Of a DNA stretch of 64,000 bases, positions 47,391 to 55,853 are shown piece by piece. The stretch spans positions 4,983,001-5,047,000 of the forward strand of contig NZ_CP146350.1 in assembly GCF_037055355.1 (NCBI RefSeq), read 5' to 3'. Source of the stretch: Streptomyces sp. DG1A-41 (GTDB lineage: Bacteria > Actinomycetota > Actinomycetes > Streptomycetales > Streptomycetaceae). A program made the translations under genes and the position numbers. Position 1 is the stretch's first letter. Each line of letters starts with the position of its first letter. The notes beneath the pieces were generated by a model. That model saw only the letters and a list, made by a program, of their open reading frames with translations, did not search any database and had not been told where the DNA came from.

Positions 47391-47657
47391 ATGGGCGAGA
47401 ACGAGCAGAACGAGGAAACCGAGCCCGCGGGGGGCTTTGAGGAACTCATCTCCGGTATCGAGAACGAGATGAACGCTCAGCGGCTCCACAAGCAAGGGGC
47501 ATACGCCGTGACTGCGGCCCGCATCTCCGGAACGGTCCTCACTGAGGCCATGGCTTCAGGCGTGCCTTACGAACTCGCAAAGGAGATGTCCGCCGATACG
47601 TGGAACTCGATTATGGGTTTCGCCGCTATCGAGGTGGTTGACGGGACTGAGGGCTGA
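47391..47657 (+). CDS. Hypothetical protein (88 aa)
   Basis: ATG at 47391 after GGGGGAGCG. Acidic and helical (EENEQNEETEPAGGFEELI), no recognised domain. Its TGA overlaps the CTG start of the next gene. Confidence 0.6.
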   Translation: MGENEQNEETEPAGGFEELISGIENEMNAQRLHKQGAYAVTAARISGTVLTEAMASGVPYELAKEMSADTWNSIMGFAAIEVVDGTEG

Positions 47658-48022
47658 GGCTCCTTGTCACAGGCTCCCGGGGCTGGACGGACGTAGCCCT
47701 CTTGGAGGGCGTCATAGGCGAAGTGCTGTGGCTCGGTAGGTACAGGCCCCGTGACGTGCTGCTGATTCACGGGGCCTGTCCTCGGGGGGCCGATGCCATT
47801 GCGGACCGCTTCGCCTGCGGTATCGGCATGAGCGTCCGCCGGCATCCAGCCGACTGGGACGCATACGGGAAGCGAGCCGGATTCCTCCGCAACGCGGAGA
47901 TGGTAAGTGCTGGAGCTGACCTCTGTTTGGCCTTCATAAAGGGCGGTAGCCCAGGGGCCTCAATGACTGCCAGCCTCGCCAAGAAGGCGGGGATTACTAC
48001 TCAAATCTTCGAGGACGTGTAA
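47654..48022 (+). CDS. SLOG-like nucleotide-binding protein (DUF2493 type), apparent CUG start (122 aa)
   Basis: LLVTGSRGWTDVALLEG is the glycine-rich N-terminus of DUF2493/SLOG proteins (YspA-like; DprA/LOG relatives). It is followed by HGACPRGADAIADRFA and the C-terminal DLCLAFIKGGSPGASMTASLA. The first standard start, TTG 47702, would remove the N-terminal motif. CTG at 47654 overlaps the previous stop as CTGA, exactly like the ATGA/GTGA couplings elsewhere here. The family binds nucleotide ligands; precise role unknown. Confidence 0.78.
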   Translation: MRLLVTGSRGWTDVALLEGVIGEVLWLGRYRPRDVLLIHGACPRGADAIADRFACGIGMSVRRHPADWDAYGKRAGFLRNAEMVSAGADLCLAFIKGGSPGASMTASLAKKAGITTQIFEDV

Positions 48023-48273
48023 TGCCACTGACTTACGACTATTCCGGCTATCCCAGCAGGGACCGGCTCGACCTGGCGAACATTCCGAAGGAGTGCATCA
48101 CGGTATCCGTCAGCATCGCTGACGAGAAGTTGAAGGAAGCCGTCGTGAAGCGCATTCGGCTGCTCAAGGGATCTCTGGACAACGCCAAGCAGACTGAGCA
48201 ATGGGGCGTAGCTCACCGGGTTTCCTGCAAGCTCAAGGTTCTTGAGGACGTTCTGAAGGAAGCGGCTCTGTGA
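48022..48273 (+). CDS. Hypothetical protein (83 aa)
   Basis: ATG at 48022 overlaps the stop before it (TAATG). A helical C-terminal half (ADEKLKEAVVKRIRLLKGSLDNAKQ) may form a coiled coil. Unknown function. A ten-codon frame (MFEDMEMDCE) fills the gap to the next gene and may serve translational coupling. Confidence 0.55.
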   Translation: MPLTYDYSGYPSRDRLDLANIPKECITVSVSIADEKLKEAVVKRIRLLKGSLDNAKQTEQWGVAHRVSCKLKVLEDVLKEAAL

Positions 48274-48297
48274 TGTTCGAAGACATGGAGATGGACT

Positions 48298-48513
48298 GTG
48301 AGTGAAAAGGATCTGCCGCGCTTCCTGATCTCCTACGGGGGTCGAGACCACCGGCTTGCGTACACCGAGGACAACGTACGGAACAGCCTTAGGGGCGTAT
48401 ACGTTCGTCGGCCTTGGGGGCTCGACGGGGCGAAGGTCTATGGCCTGCCCGGATACGAGGATGTGACAGGACGCTTCATCATCGGGGAGAACCATGAGCC
48501 GGCACCGTTCTAG
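48298..48513 (+). CDS. Hypothetical protein (71 aa)
   Basis: GTG at 48298. A 71-aa basic protein MSEKDLPRFLISYGGRDHRL..., no family recognised. It overlaps the start of the next gene. Confidence 0.5.
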   Translation: MSEKDLPRFLISYGGRDHRLAYTEDNVRNSLRGVYVRRPWGLDGAKVYGLPGYEDVTGRFIIGENHEPAPF

Positions 48514-48682
48514 CGAAGCGCTGAAGGCATTTCTCACGGAGCTGTCTGACCTGACCACGAAGTATGGATACGTCATTGAGGGTGACGTAGACAGCGAGGG
48601 CTACAAGGGGTTCGCGAGTGTCCGGGGGAATGGAATCAGGCGGGACCTCGTCCATGACGGAGACCGATACGACGCCTTCTAG
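48494..48682 (+). CDS. Hypothetical protein (62 aa)
   Basis: ATG at 48494 after GGGGAGAACC. The product MSRHRSSEALKAFLTELSDLTTK... is helical then beta, with charged residues. Overlaps both neighbours. Unknown function. Confidence 0.5.
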   Translation: MSRHRSSEALKAFLTELSDLTTKYGYVIEGDVDSEGYKGFASVRGNGIRRDLVHDGDRYDAF

Positions 48683-49112
48683 CCGTCCCTCTTGGGACAT
48701 GTGGGCTCTTGGCATCGCTGATGCCGTAGCCCCTCGGGGGGACTGCACCAGATCACGTGTTGGTGCGGTCCTCCTGGACCGCAGGCGGCGCGTAGTCATG
48801 TCGGGGATGAACGGCACTGTCCCGGGTGAGAAAGGCTGCCTAGCGGGCGCCTGCCCCCGAGGGCGGACGACGTACGAGCAGATACCCGCCGGCAGTGATT
48901 ACGGGAACTGCATCGCCATTCACGCCGAAGAGAACCTGTTGATCAATGCGAGGCGCGAAGACCTGGAAGGCGGAACGGTCTACGTGACTCGGGCTCCGTG
49001 TTATCGCTGCCTTCCGCGTCTCAAGGCTGCTGGTGTGTTCCGGGTCGTGTGGCGGTCTGAGACGGGCTATGAGGCCAAGGTCTTGGACTGGGCCCAGAGC
49101 CCGGCTCGCTGA
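48654..49112 (+). CDS. dCMP deaminase (152 aa)
   Basis: Zinc-dependent deaminase that turns dCMP into dUMP, the ThyX substrate. Motifs: DWDMWALG-like start, SRVGAVLLD (~32), the zinc site HAEENLL (~87) and APCYRCLPRLKAAG (~114-127). Start set to ATG 48654; GTG 48618 or ATG 48630 would add up to 12 residues. It overlaps the preceding gene. Confidence 0.88.
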   Translation: MTETDTTPSSRPSWDMWALGIADAVAPRGDCTRSRVGAVLLDRRRRVVMSGMNGTVPGEKGCLAGACPRGRTTYEQIPAGSDYGNCIAIHAEENLLINARREDLEGGTVYVTRAPCYRCLPRLKAAGVFRVVWRSETGYEAKVLDWAQSPAR

Positions 49113-49126
49113 AGGGGGGAAACGAC

Positions 49127-49312
49127 ATGGCTGCGGGTGGGTCGAACCGACTCCTGACCCCGGACGAGACCGCTGAGCGGCTGGCCGTGCCCAAGCGCAC
49201 GCTCTACGCGAAGTGGCGTGAGTGGGGCATACCAGCCTTCAAGGTGGGGAAGCATCTCAGATTTCGCGAACGTGACCTTGATCACTGGGTGGCCCAACAG
49301 GCTTGTGACTAG
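49127..49312 (+). CDS. xis: Excisionase-like MerR-type HTH protein (61 aa)
   Basis: LLTPDETAERLAVPKRTLYAKW followed by GIPAFKVGKHLRFRERDLDHWV is the winged helix-turn-helix of excisionase/MerR family proteins. Located immediately before the integrase, the usual place for a recombination directionality factor. ATG at 49127 after AAGGGGGGAAA. Confidence 0.85.
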   Translation: MAAGGSNRLLTPDETAERLAVPKRTLYAKWREWGIPAFKVGKHLRFRERDLDHWVAQQACD

Positions 49313-49389
49313 GGGGAGTTGGCGTGTAAAACATCGTGCTGAGCCGGGAAGTGGGTCCCGGCCCTGGTCAGTAAGGGGGTTGAAGCCAC

Positions 49390-50586
49390 ATGGCTTCGAT
49401 CATCAAGCGGTGTGACTGCAAGGTGGGCGCTTGGCCGCGCTGCCGACACTCGTGGGTCGTCCGGTTCCGGGACGCCAACGGGGATCAGAAAGAGGAGTCG
49501 TTCCCTCACAACAAGAAGACCGAGGCCAAAGACCTTGCAACGAAGGTCGAGAACGACAAGCGCCTTGGCGTGTACGTCGACCGCAAGCACTCTAAGCGGA
49601 CCTTCGCGGACTGCTGGGAAGAGTGGTTGGGCTTCGGGCAGCGGGAGGACTCTTCTCTTGCGCAGTACCGGAGCATCTACAAGAACCACTTTGCCGACAT
49701 GTTCGGCAGCCGCCGAATCGGCTCTATCACTCCCTCGGACATCACTACTTGGGAGAACAGCCAGAAGGAGCGCGGTTACAAGCCCTACGGCATTGAGGGC
49801 CGAAAGGTGGTCCTGAAGTCGTTCCTCAAGTATTGCTATGAGGCGGAGATCGTTCCGAAGTACGCCGGAAAGACGATCGCCGTGAACGGTCGCAACGAGT
49901 CGGCCTACCGTCCGGTGGAAGACGACGAGATTCCGACCACTGCTGAGGTCATGGCGATCTATGAGGCCATGCGACCGGTGTACAAGTCGTCAATCTGGAC
50001 TCAGGCGGGCTGCGGTCTGAGGGTGGGTGAGGCCCTGGCCTTTTCACAGTCGCACCTCACCCGCCGAGAGGGCTGGTACTTCGTCCAGAACCAGCTAACC
50101 AACTTCGGGAAGAACGGTCGGGCGAACCGAGGGACAAACGTCAAGAACGAACCGAAGTGGAGTCGGAAGGGCCGTTGGGTGCCCATGCCTCCCTCGGTGG
50201 CTGACGAGCTGGAGAAGCATCGGGCCTTCTGGGAGCCGTGGGGCGAAGAGGGCTGGTACTACGAGTCAGAGACCTACCAGCACCGACACCCCTCACGGAC
50301 GACGTACACGGACCGCTGGAACGAAGCGATCAAGCGCGCCGGACTGGAGGGCTCGGGCTACACCCCGAAGGCTCTCCGCCACTACTTCGCAAGCATGGCT
50401 ATCGCTGCGGGGGTACCCCTGTATGAGGTGGCAAGGTGGATGGGGCACAGCTCCACCAAGGTCACGGAACAGGTCTACGCGCACCTCGTAGACGGGGCCG
50501 ATGAGCGGATCACTGGAGCTTTCGAGGCGTCGCTTGCGGACGCCTTCCGGAGTCGCCTGACGTTGGTGGACGATGACGCAGCCTGA
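49390..50586 (+). CDS. int: Tyrosine site-specific integrase (398 aa)
   Basis: An N-terminal Cys-containing arm-binding part (CDCKVGAWPRCRHSW) and a SAM-like core-binding domain (TFADCWEEWLGFGQREDSSLAQY, residues ~62-85) precede the catalytic domain. Visible catalytic residues: R in GCGLRVGEALAF (~207), LRHYFAS (H-x-x-R box, ~330), W-M-GHSS (~350) and the nucleophile Y in EQVYAHL (~364). ATG at 49390. Last phage gene, next to attR. Confidence 0.95.
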   Translation: MASIIKRCDCKVGAWPRCRHSWVVRFRDANGDQKEESFPHNKKTEAKDLATKVENDKRLGVYVDRKHSKRTFADCWEEWLGFGQREDSSLAQYRSIYKNHFADMFGSRRIGSITPSDITTWENSQKERGYKPYGIEGRKVVLKSFLKYCYEAEIVPKYAGKTIAVNGRNESAYRPVEDDEIPTTAEVMAIYEAMRPVYKSSIWTQAGCGLRVGEALAFSQSHLTRREGWYFVQNQLTNFGKNGRANRGTNVKNEPKWSRKGRWVPMPPSVADELEKHRAFWEPWGEEGWYYESETYQHRHPSRTTYTDRWNEAIKRAGLEGSGYTPKALRHYFASMAIAAGVPLYEVARWMGHSSTKVTEQVYAHLVDGADERITGAFEASLADAFRSRLTLVDDDAA

Positions 50587-50629
50587 TGAGGGTTGCTGAC
50601 CCCCAAAGCTGAGTTTTCGCTGAGTTTCA

Positions 50630-50665
50630 GGGCCTCTCACTTGCATCTTCGCAGGTGGGAGGCCC
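50630..50665. terminator. Terminator-like hairpin at the prophage right end
   Basis: A 15-bp stem (50630-50644 with 50651-50665, two G-U type pairs) and a six-base loop, followed by CCGGTTTT. It ends integrase transcription and may also keep host or phage transcripts apart at the junction. Confidence 0.75.
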
Positions 50666-50993
50666 TTCCGGTTTTAACGTGGAGTTCTATACCGGTGTGG
50701 GGACGACCCTCGACATGCCCGTCATGCTCGCTCCCGTCCCCAACCTGATCGACTTCTCCGAGAAGAAGGTGTTGATCACCGACGACGTCGCCGACACCGG
50801 CAAGACGCTCAAGCTGGTCCGCGACTTCTGCCTCGACACCGTCGCCGAGGTCCGCAGCGCCGTCGTCTACGAGAAGTCCCAGTCGCTGGTGAAGTGCGAG
50901 TACGTGTGGAAGCGGACCGACGACTGGATCAACTTCCCGTGGTCCGTGGAGCCGCCCGTGGTGCGGCGGGCCGACCAGGTGCTCGACGCCTGA
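50655..50993 (+). pseudogene. 3' part of a host phosphoribosyltransferase gene, truncated by the prophage
   Basis: About 108 C-terminal residues remain of a gene expected to be ~180 codons. The PRPP-binding loop KVLITDDVADTGKTLKLV is intact, but the N-terminal hood and first strands are missing. The GTG at 50655 is formed by phage DNA and need not be used. Purine or pyrimidine salvage family; exact substrate unknown. Confidence 0.82.
50666..50690. other. Probable attR region (phage-host junction)
   Basis: Just after the int terminator the reading frame of the host phosphoribosyltransferase begins (NVEFYTGVGTTLDMPV), and base composition shifts to host level. The core sequence cannot be fixed without attL or an uninterrupted host gene. 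Confidence 0.6.
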
Positions 50994-51012
50994 CACCAAG
51001 AAACACCAAGAA

Positions 51013-51043
51013 AAAGGGGCTCTCCCTTCCGGGGAGCCCCTTT
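51013..51043. terminator. Bidirectional terminator after the phosphoribosyltransferase
   Basis: AAAGGGGCTC at 51013 pairs with GAGCCCCTTT at 51034. It serves the convergent plus-strand remnant and the minus-strand Yip1 gene. Confidence 0.85.
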
Positions 51044-51062
51044 CTCACAGCCGTGCAGGGCC

Positions 51063-51998
51063 TCAGACCGTGCCCAGCTTCACGATCGACAGCAGTGCGA
51101 TCAGCTGGATCGCCGACGCGCCCAGCGCCTTCGGCCAGGGCAGGTCGTGGGAACGGCTGACCATGAGGGTCAGCAGCGCGCCGCCCGCGATCCAGGTGGC
51201 CCAGCCCAGCAGCTGGACGAACGTCGCGTCGCCGCCGGCGAACATCGCGAAGACCAGGCGGGGTGCGTCCGTGATGGACATGATCAGCATGGACAGGCCG
51301 ACCGTGGGCTGCCAGGCGCCGTCGCCGCCGAGCTGGCGGGCCAGGGTGTGGGTGACCACGCCCAGGATGAACGCGCTGATCACCATCGCGACCGCCGTCG
51401 TCAGGACGATGGGGATGGCGTTGGAGAGTGTGGCGTTTATCGCATCCTTGCGGGCGCCGTCGAAGCCGAAGACGGCGAGCAGGCCGTAGAGGAACGTGAC
51501 GATGAGGGCCGGGCCCCACATCGTGTAGTCCCGCATCTGGAGGAAGGTCTGCTTGGGGGCGAGGACGATGCCCCTCAGCAGGGCCTTCCAGTGCAGGCGC
51601 GGGCCGACCGGGCCGGGCGGCGGGGCGGCCGAGCCGGCGCGGTAGGTGTCGCCCTGGTTGTAGGGGTCCTCGCCGACCGTGAAGGCCTGGGTGTGGCCCG
51701 GGTTGTTCGCCGCGTACGGGTCGTGCGGGCCCTGAGGGCCGGGCGGGTACGCGCCGTCGCCGAAGTACTCCGGCTCGCCCTGGTCGCCGTAGCCGCCGCC
51801 GGGCCGCCCGGCGTTCGGCTGCGGCCAGGTGGGGCCGCCGCCGCTGCCGTACGGCGGCTGCTGCTGCGGGTACGGCTGCGGCGCCGGCGGGTAGCCGTAC
51901 GACGGTCCCTGCGGCGTCTGCTGCCCGTACGGAGGGTTTTGCGGTCGCGTCTGAGGAGCGCCGTTGTTCCGGCCGCGTCCGATCCTGAATCCAGCCAC
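51063..51998 (-). CDS. Yip1-domain membrane protein (311 aa)
   Basis: GTG at 51998 (MAGFRIGRGRNNG) is preferred; the upstream frame is not convincing. Residues 15-140 are a Pro/Gly/Gln/Tyr-rich disordered region (PYGQQTPQGPSYGYPPAPQ). From ~165 the Yip1 family domain has about five membrane segments (ALIVTFLYGLLAVFGF, TAVAMVISAFILGVVTHTLA, VQLLGWATWIAGGALLTLM, AIQLIALLSIV). Typical conserved Streptomyces membrane protein; role unknown. Confidence 0.82.
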   Translation of the reverse strand: MAGFRIGRGRNNGAPQTRPQNPPYGQQTPQGPSYGYPPAPQPYPQQQPPYGSGGGPTWPQPNAGRPGGGYGDQGEPEYFGDGAYPPGPQGPHDPYAANNPGHTQAFTVGEDPYNQGDTYRAGSAAPPPGPVGPRLHWKALLRGIVLAPKQTFLQMRDYTMWGPALIVTFLYGLLAVFGFDGARKDAINATLSNAIPIVLTTAVAMVISAFILGVVTHTLARQLGGDGAWQPTVGLSMLIMSITDAPRLVFAMFAGGDATFVQLLGWATWIAGGALLTLMVSRSHDLPWPKALGASAIQLIALLSIVKLGTV

Positions 51999-52325
51999 GT
52001 CTTCGAACGTACCTGGTCCCGCGCGGTGGCGTGCCGGGCCCGGGCATCCGGGCCCGGCTTTGCGGCCGAGCTGTGACATCCCTTAGGGGGTAAGGGCCTT
52101 CAGGTGTCCGTGTGTTGTAAGGGTTCGGCCGTACGGGCGGCGCATCGAGCCTCACCGGGCCGTCAGTCAGTACGTGACAGGTCCGCCGTGCCGTCCCCCT
52201 CGAGGCCGGACAGGCGTACGCCACCCGCCCCCCCCCGGCGCCCGGGAGCCGCCCCGACCCAGTTCGGTCCGTTCGGGTCGGGGCGGCCCGGGGCGGCGGC
52301 TTGTCCCGGGCCGGCTCCAGGCAGG

Positions 52326-53678
52326 TCAGTCGGGAAGCGTCCCGCCGAGCTCCGGCAGGACGATCGCGCCGGTCTTCGTCGGCACCGTGCCCGTGCCCGG
52401 CATCAGCAGCGCGCCGTTCGCCGCGCCCACGGCCAGGTCCGCCCGGCCGTCGGCCGTCAGGTCGCGCAGGCGGAGGGTGTAGCCGAAGGAGGCGTAGGAG
52501 TCGGCCGGGCCCAGCACCGTCTGGGCGATCCACGAGGAACGGGTGCCGCTGAGGCCGCCGGAGCCGCCGCGGAAGACGTGGACGCCGCCCTGGTCCTCCA
52601 GGCCGTCGACGTCCTCGTGCGGCACGCCGACCGCGAGGTCCGCGTAGCCGTCGCCGCCCGCGTCCGCGGCCGAGATGGCGTAGCCGAAGTTGTCGTCGGC
52701 CTCCGGGCTGCCGGAGACGCCCGAGGTGGCCTGGGTGAACGTGGTCGACGTGCCCGGGCCCGACGCCGTGCCGCGCCAGATCGTGACGGCGCCCTTGCCG
52801 TTGTCCTTGTCGGGCAGGCCGAGGGCGATGTCGCCGTAACCGTTCTTGTCGAAGTCGCCGATGACCGGGCTCGGGTAGAGGCCCTGCTGCCGGTCGCTGA
52901 GGGTCCTGGACGCGCCGGAGGCGAGGCCGGTGGACGTGCCCTTGAGGAACCAGGCGCGCTCGCGGATGTCGCTGCCGGTGATCTCCGTGCCGATCACCAC
53001 CAGGTCGGTCTTGCCGTCCCCGTCGACCTTTCCGGCCCCGAGTCCGGAGGAGTACCAGCCAGCCGACGCCTTGTCGATCTTGCTGACCTTCCCGGTCGTG
53101 CCCGACTTGGTGAACGGGCCCCGGTACAGCCACGTCTCCCCGCCGCCGATCACCGCCAGGTCGGGCGAGCCGTCGCCGGTGAAGTCGCCGGTGGCGAGGT
53201 CGCGGCCGAAGTGGCCGCCCGCTCCGCCGGCGGGCGTGAGGTTGGTGCCGCCGGACAGGCCGGACCTGGAGCCCCAGAGAACCGTGACCGTGCCGCGGTA
53301 GTCGTCGCTGCCCACGTGCTCGGTGGGATTGCCGACGACGAGGTCCGCGTAGCCGTCCTTGTTGAGGTCGGCGCTCGCGAGGGACGCGCCGAACTGGTCG
53401 TCCTCCTCCCCGGCCCCGGGGACGCCGGCGCTGTCCTGGTGGAGGAATTTCGGGTGGGCGGTGTCGAGGCCGGAGGCGGTGCCGTACACGACGGTCACCG
53501 TGCCACCCTCGCGGTCGACGTCGTCGTAGCCGCCGTAGGCGAGGTCGCGGCGCCCGTCGCCGTTGAAGTCGTCGTAGTGCCCCGCCACCGCCGCGGAGGC
53601 CGGGCCGGTGAGGAACACGGGGGTGACGCCGGTCGCCAGCAGGGCGGCGACCAGGGCGGTCGTGGTGGATCTGCGCAT
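52326..53678 (-). CDS. Secreted FG-GAP repeat protein 1 (450 aa)
   Basis: Signal peptide (MRRSTTTALVAALLATGVTPVFL) and then about seven FG-GAP/VCBS blades with calcium-binding DxNxDG motifs (DFNGDGRRDLAYG, DLNKDGYADLVVG, DFTGDGSPDLAV, DFDKNGYGDIALG, DAGGDGYADLAVG). It should fold as an integrin-alpha-like beta-propeller outside the cell. ATG 53678 after CCAGGAGACC. First of five such genes in a row. Confidence 0.88.
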   Translation of the reverse strand: MRRSTTTALVAALLATGVTPVFLTGPASAAVAGHYDDFNGDGRRDLAYGGYDDVDREGGTVTVVYGTASGLDTAHPKFLHQDSAGVPGAGEEDDQFGASLASADLNKDGYADLVVGNPTEHVGSDDYRGTVTVLWGSRSGLSGGTNLTPAGGAGGHFGRDLATGDFTGDGSPDLAVIGGGETWLYRGPFTKSGTTGKVSKIDKASAGWYSSGLGAGKVDGDGKTDLVVIGTEITGSDIRERAWFLKGTSTGLASGASRTLSDRQQGLYPSPVIGDFDKNGYGDIALGLPDKDNGKGAVTIWRGTASGPGTSTTFTQATSGVSGSPEADDNFGYAISAADAGGDGYADLAVGVPHEDVDGLEDQGGVHVFRGGSGGLSGTRSSWIAQTVLGPADSYASFGYTLRLRDLTADGRADLAVGAANGALLMPGTGTVPTKTGAIVLPELGGTLPD

Positions 53679-53689
53679 GGGGTCTCCTG

Positions 53690-53747
53690 GTGGGGTCAGC
53701 CGATCAGGCCGGACTGGTTCGTCAGCCGATCAGGCCGGCTGGTGCGT
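53690..53747 (-). repeat. Triplicated 3' end of FG-GAP gene 2
   Basis: The segment GTCAGCCGATCAGGCCGG occurs three times (about 53697, 53721 and, with one change, 53746), each carrying the Gly-Leu-Ile-Gly-stop codons in frame with the gene end. A short local tandem duplication in the gap between genes 1 and 2. Confidence 0.75.
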
Positions 53748-55195
53748 CAGCCGATGAGGCCGGTGCCGAACGCGCCGTACGAGCGGGTCTGGCCGAGGCT
53801 GCCCGGGCCGAAGGAGCGGGCGCCGTCGGTGACGGGGCCGGTGGCCGAGCCGCGCAGGGCCGTGACGGCGCCGACGCCCTCGTTCTCGAAGCCGGCGGTG
53901 ATCGTGAACTCGGCGCGGCCGTCCTTGGTGACGTCGGCCAGCAGGACGTCCGAGCCGAAGTAGTCCATGGCCTCGGCGGTGCCCGGGACACCGGCGGTGG
54001 CCTGGGTGAGGGTGCGGCCGCCGGTGCGCGAGACGCCCGAGGCCGAGCCGTTCATCAGGACCGTGGAGCCGGAGTCCTCGAGGGTGCCGACGTCCTCGAA
54101 GACCACGCCGACGGCGAGGTCGCCGTAGCCGTCTCCGTTGGCGTCGCCGATGGAGACCGAGCCGCCGAAGCCGTCGTTCGCCTCGTCGGCGCCGGGGACC
54201 CCGGTGGAGGCCTGGGTCAGCTCGGCCATGGGGGCGTCGCCGTTGACCGGGCCGCCCTCGGAGCCGCGGATGACGACGACCCGGCCGCCGAAGGAGCCGC
54301 TGTGGTCGTCGTCCTTGGTGAAGACGTTGCCGAGGGCGATCTCGTCGTAGCCGTCGCCGTCGATGTCGCCGAGGGCCAGCGAGGTGCCGCCGTTCAGGGG
54401 GCGGGGGACCGAGGTGTCCGGGCCGGTGGGGGAGCCGAGGTAGGCGACGCCCTTGGACCAGCTGCCCGACTCGGCCGAGTCGAGGCGGACGCGGTAGGTG
54501 AGGACCAGGTCCGACCGGCCGTCGCCGTTGGTGTCGCCCGCCTTCATGGCGTCGACGCTGTACGCCGTCTCGGGTGTGTTGACGCGCTTCGCGGCGCCGG
54601 TGGTGCCGGTCGTGGTGAAGGGGCCGCGGATCACGTAGGCGTGGGACGAGCCGGTGCCGACGGCCAGGTCCGCCTTGCCGTCGCCGTCGAAGTCGCCCGT
54701 GGTCAGCAGCCGGCCCCAGTGGTCGTGCCCGGAGACCGCCGGGTCCTTGACCGAGGTGCCGTTCCTCAGGCCGCTCGCCGAGCCCCACAGCACGGTGACG
54801 GAGCCGCCGTCGGTGTCGGTGCCGACGTCCTCGCCGGAGGAGCCGACCGCGAGGTCGGTGTAGCCGTCGCCGTTGAGGTCGGCCACGGCGAGCGCGTCGC
54901 CGAAGGTGTCCTCGGCCTCTGCGGCGCCGGGCACGCCGGCGGTGTTCTGGCTGACGACGGTCCGCTTGGCCGGGTCGAGGCCGGTGGCGCCGCCGTAGAC
55001 GACGGCGACGTAGCCGGCCATGCCGTGGCCGTCGACCTTGGCGTACGGGGCGGCGAAGGCGACGTCCCCGTAGCCGTCGCCGTTGAAGTCGGCCCTCGGG
55101 CCGGTGGCGGGCGCGGCGGTGGCCGCCGTCGCGGGCAGGGCGGTGAGCAGGCCGGTGGTGAGGGCCGTGGCCAGGAGGAGGGTGCGCTTGCGCAT
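53747..55195 (-). CDS. Secreted FG-GAP repeat protein 2 (482 aa)
   Basis: Signal peptide (MRKRTLLLATALTTGLLTALPA). Seven blades with DFNGDGYGDVAFA, DLNGDGYTDLAVG, DFDGDGKADLAVG, DTNGDGRSDLVLT, DIDGDGYDEIALG and DANGDGYGDLAVG. Same organisation as neighbours; probable calcium-stabilised beta-propeller on or outside the cell. Confidence 0.88.
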   Translation of the reverse strand: MRKRTLLLATALTTGLLTALPATAATAAPATGPRADFNGDGYGDVAFAAPYAKVDGHGMAGYVAVVYGGATGLDPAKRTVVSQNTAGVPGAAEAEDTFGDALAVADLNGDGYTDLAVGSSGEDVGTDTDGGSVTVLWGSASGLRNGTSVKDPAVSGHDHWGRLLTTGDFDGDGKADLAVGTGSSHAYVIRGPFTTTGTTGAAKRVNTPETAYSVDAMKAGDTNGDGRSDLVLTYRVRLDSAESGSWSKGVAYLGSPTGPDTSVPRPLNGGTSLALGDIDGDGYDEIALGNVFTKDDDHSGSFGGRVVVIRGSEGGPVNGDAPMAELTQASTGVPGADEANDGFGGSVSIGDANGDGYGDLAVGVVFEDVGTLEDSGSTVLMNGSASGVSRTGGRTLTQATAGVPGTAEAMDYFGSDVLLADVTKDGRAEFTITAGFENEGVGAVTALRGSATGPVTDGARSFGPGSLGQTRSYGAFGTGLIG

Positions 55196-55228
55196 CTGTG
55201 GAGTCCCAGGGGTCGTGATCAGGAGCGA

Positions 55229-55852
55229 TCAGGAGTTGAGTGAGGTGCCGTAGCCCGGTGCGCCGGCCGTGGAGACGCCGGTCGTACCCGGGCCGAAGCT
55301 GACGGATTCGGTGGCCGTCGGGCCCGAGGCGGTGGAGCGCAGGGACCAGACCGCGCCGTCGCCGGCGTTCTCGCCCGGCGCGGAGACGGACAGGTCGGCG
55401 CGGTGGTCGCCGGTGTGGTCGGTGAGGGTCACGCGGGCGCCGAAACGGTCGCCGCTCTCCGAACTCCCGGGCACGCCCGCGGTGTTCTGGGTGTACGACA
55501 TCGCGCCCTTGGTGGTCAGGCCGGACGCCGAGCCGAACAGCACCGTGACGGCACCGGCGGCGGCGTTCTCGCCCGCGGCGCCGATCGCCAGGTCGGCGAA
55601 GCCGTCGCCGTTGACGTCGCCGAGCGAGACGCCGCTGCCGAAGCGGTCGCCCCGCTCGGAGGCGCCGGGCACACCGGCGGTGTCCTGGGTGAGGGCGAGC
55701 GGGGCGCGGCTGGTGTCCCGGCCGTCGGGTCCGCCGTAGACGACCGTGACCCGGCCGCCGAGCGCGCCGGCCGGGTCGGCGGAGGTTTCGCGGTCGTTGC
55801 CGATAGCCATGTCGGCGTGGCCGTCGCCGTCGATGTCGCCGACGGCGGACAC
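55229..55852 (-). pseudogene. FG-GAP repeat protein 3, C-terminal part after a frameshift
   Basis: Continues the propeller of the 55854 ORF (VGDIDGDGHADMAIG, DVNGDGFADLAIG) in the -1 frame. The two halves join smoothly near ...DLPA|ADVSAVGDIDGDG at about 55852-55868, so a one-base change in a C/G-rich run broke the gene. The GTG at 55852 is merely the open-frame start. Confidence 0.78.
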
Positions 55853-55853
55853 G

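Larger units (their letters stand above)
1..50665. mobile_element. Integrated temperate siphovirus (prophage), left end outside window
   Basis: A continuous phage genome: early small genes (plus), structural operon (minus), tRNA cluster, replication genes (plus), excisionase and integrase, ending at a hairpin directly before a truncated host phosphoribosyltransferase. Protein families (portal, coat, tape measure, Dit, ReqiPepy6 Gp37-like, endolysin) place it among siphoviruses of actinobacteria. G+C is visibly lower than in the host DNA to the right. attL is not seen, so the full length is unknown. The frameshifted terminase gene suggests possible decay. Confidence 0.93.

Noticed and set aside
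50929..53133. Minus-strand 734-codon ORF
   Set aside because: It runs through the Yip1 and FG-GAP genes in another frame and consists of Arg/Pro/Gly low complexity; a shadow frame.
52104..53963. Long plus-strand ORF (619 codons) and similar long ORFs at 53690, 56681 and 57945
   Set aside because: They are antisense to the FG-GAP genes. High third-position G+C opens long frames on the opposite strand; sequences are Gly/Ala/Arg-rich without domains.
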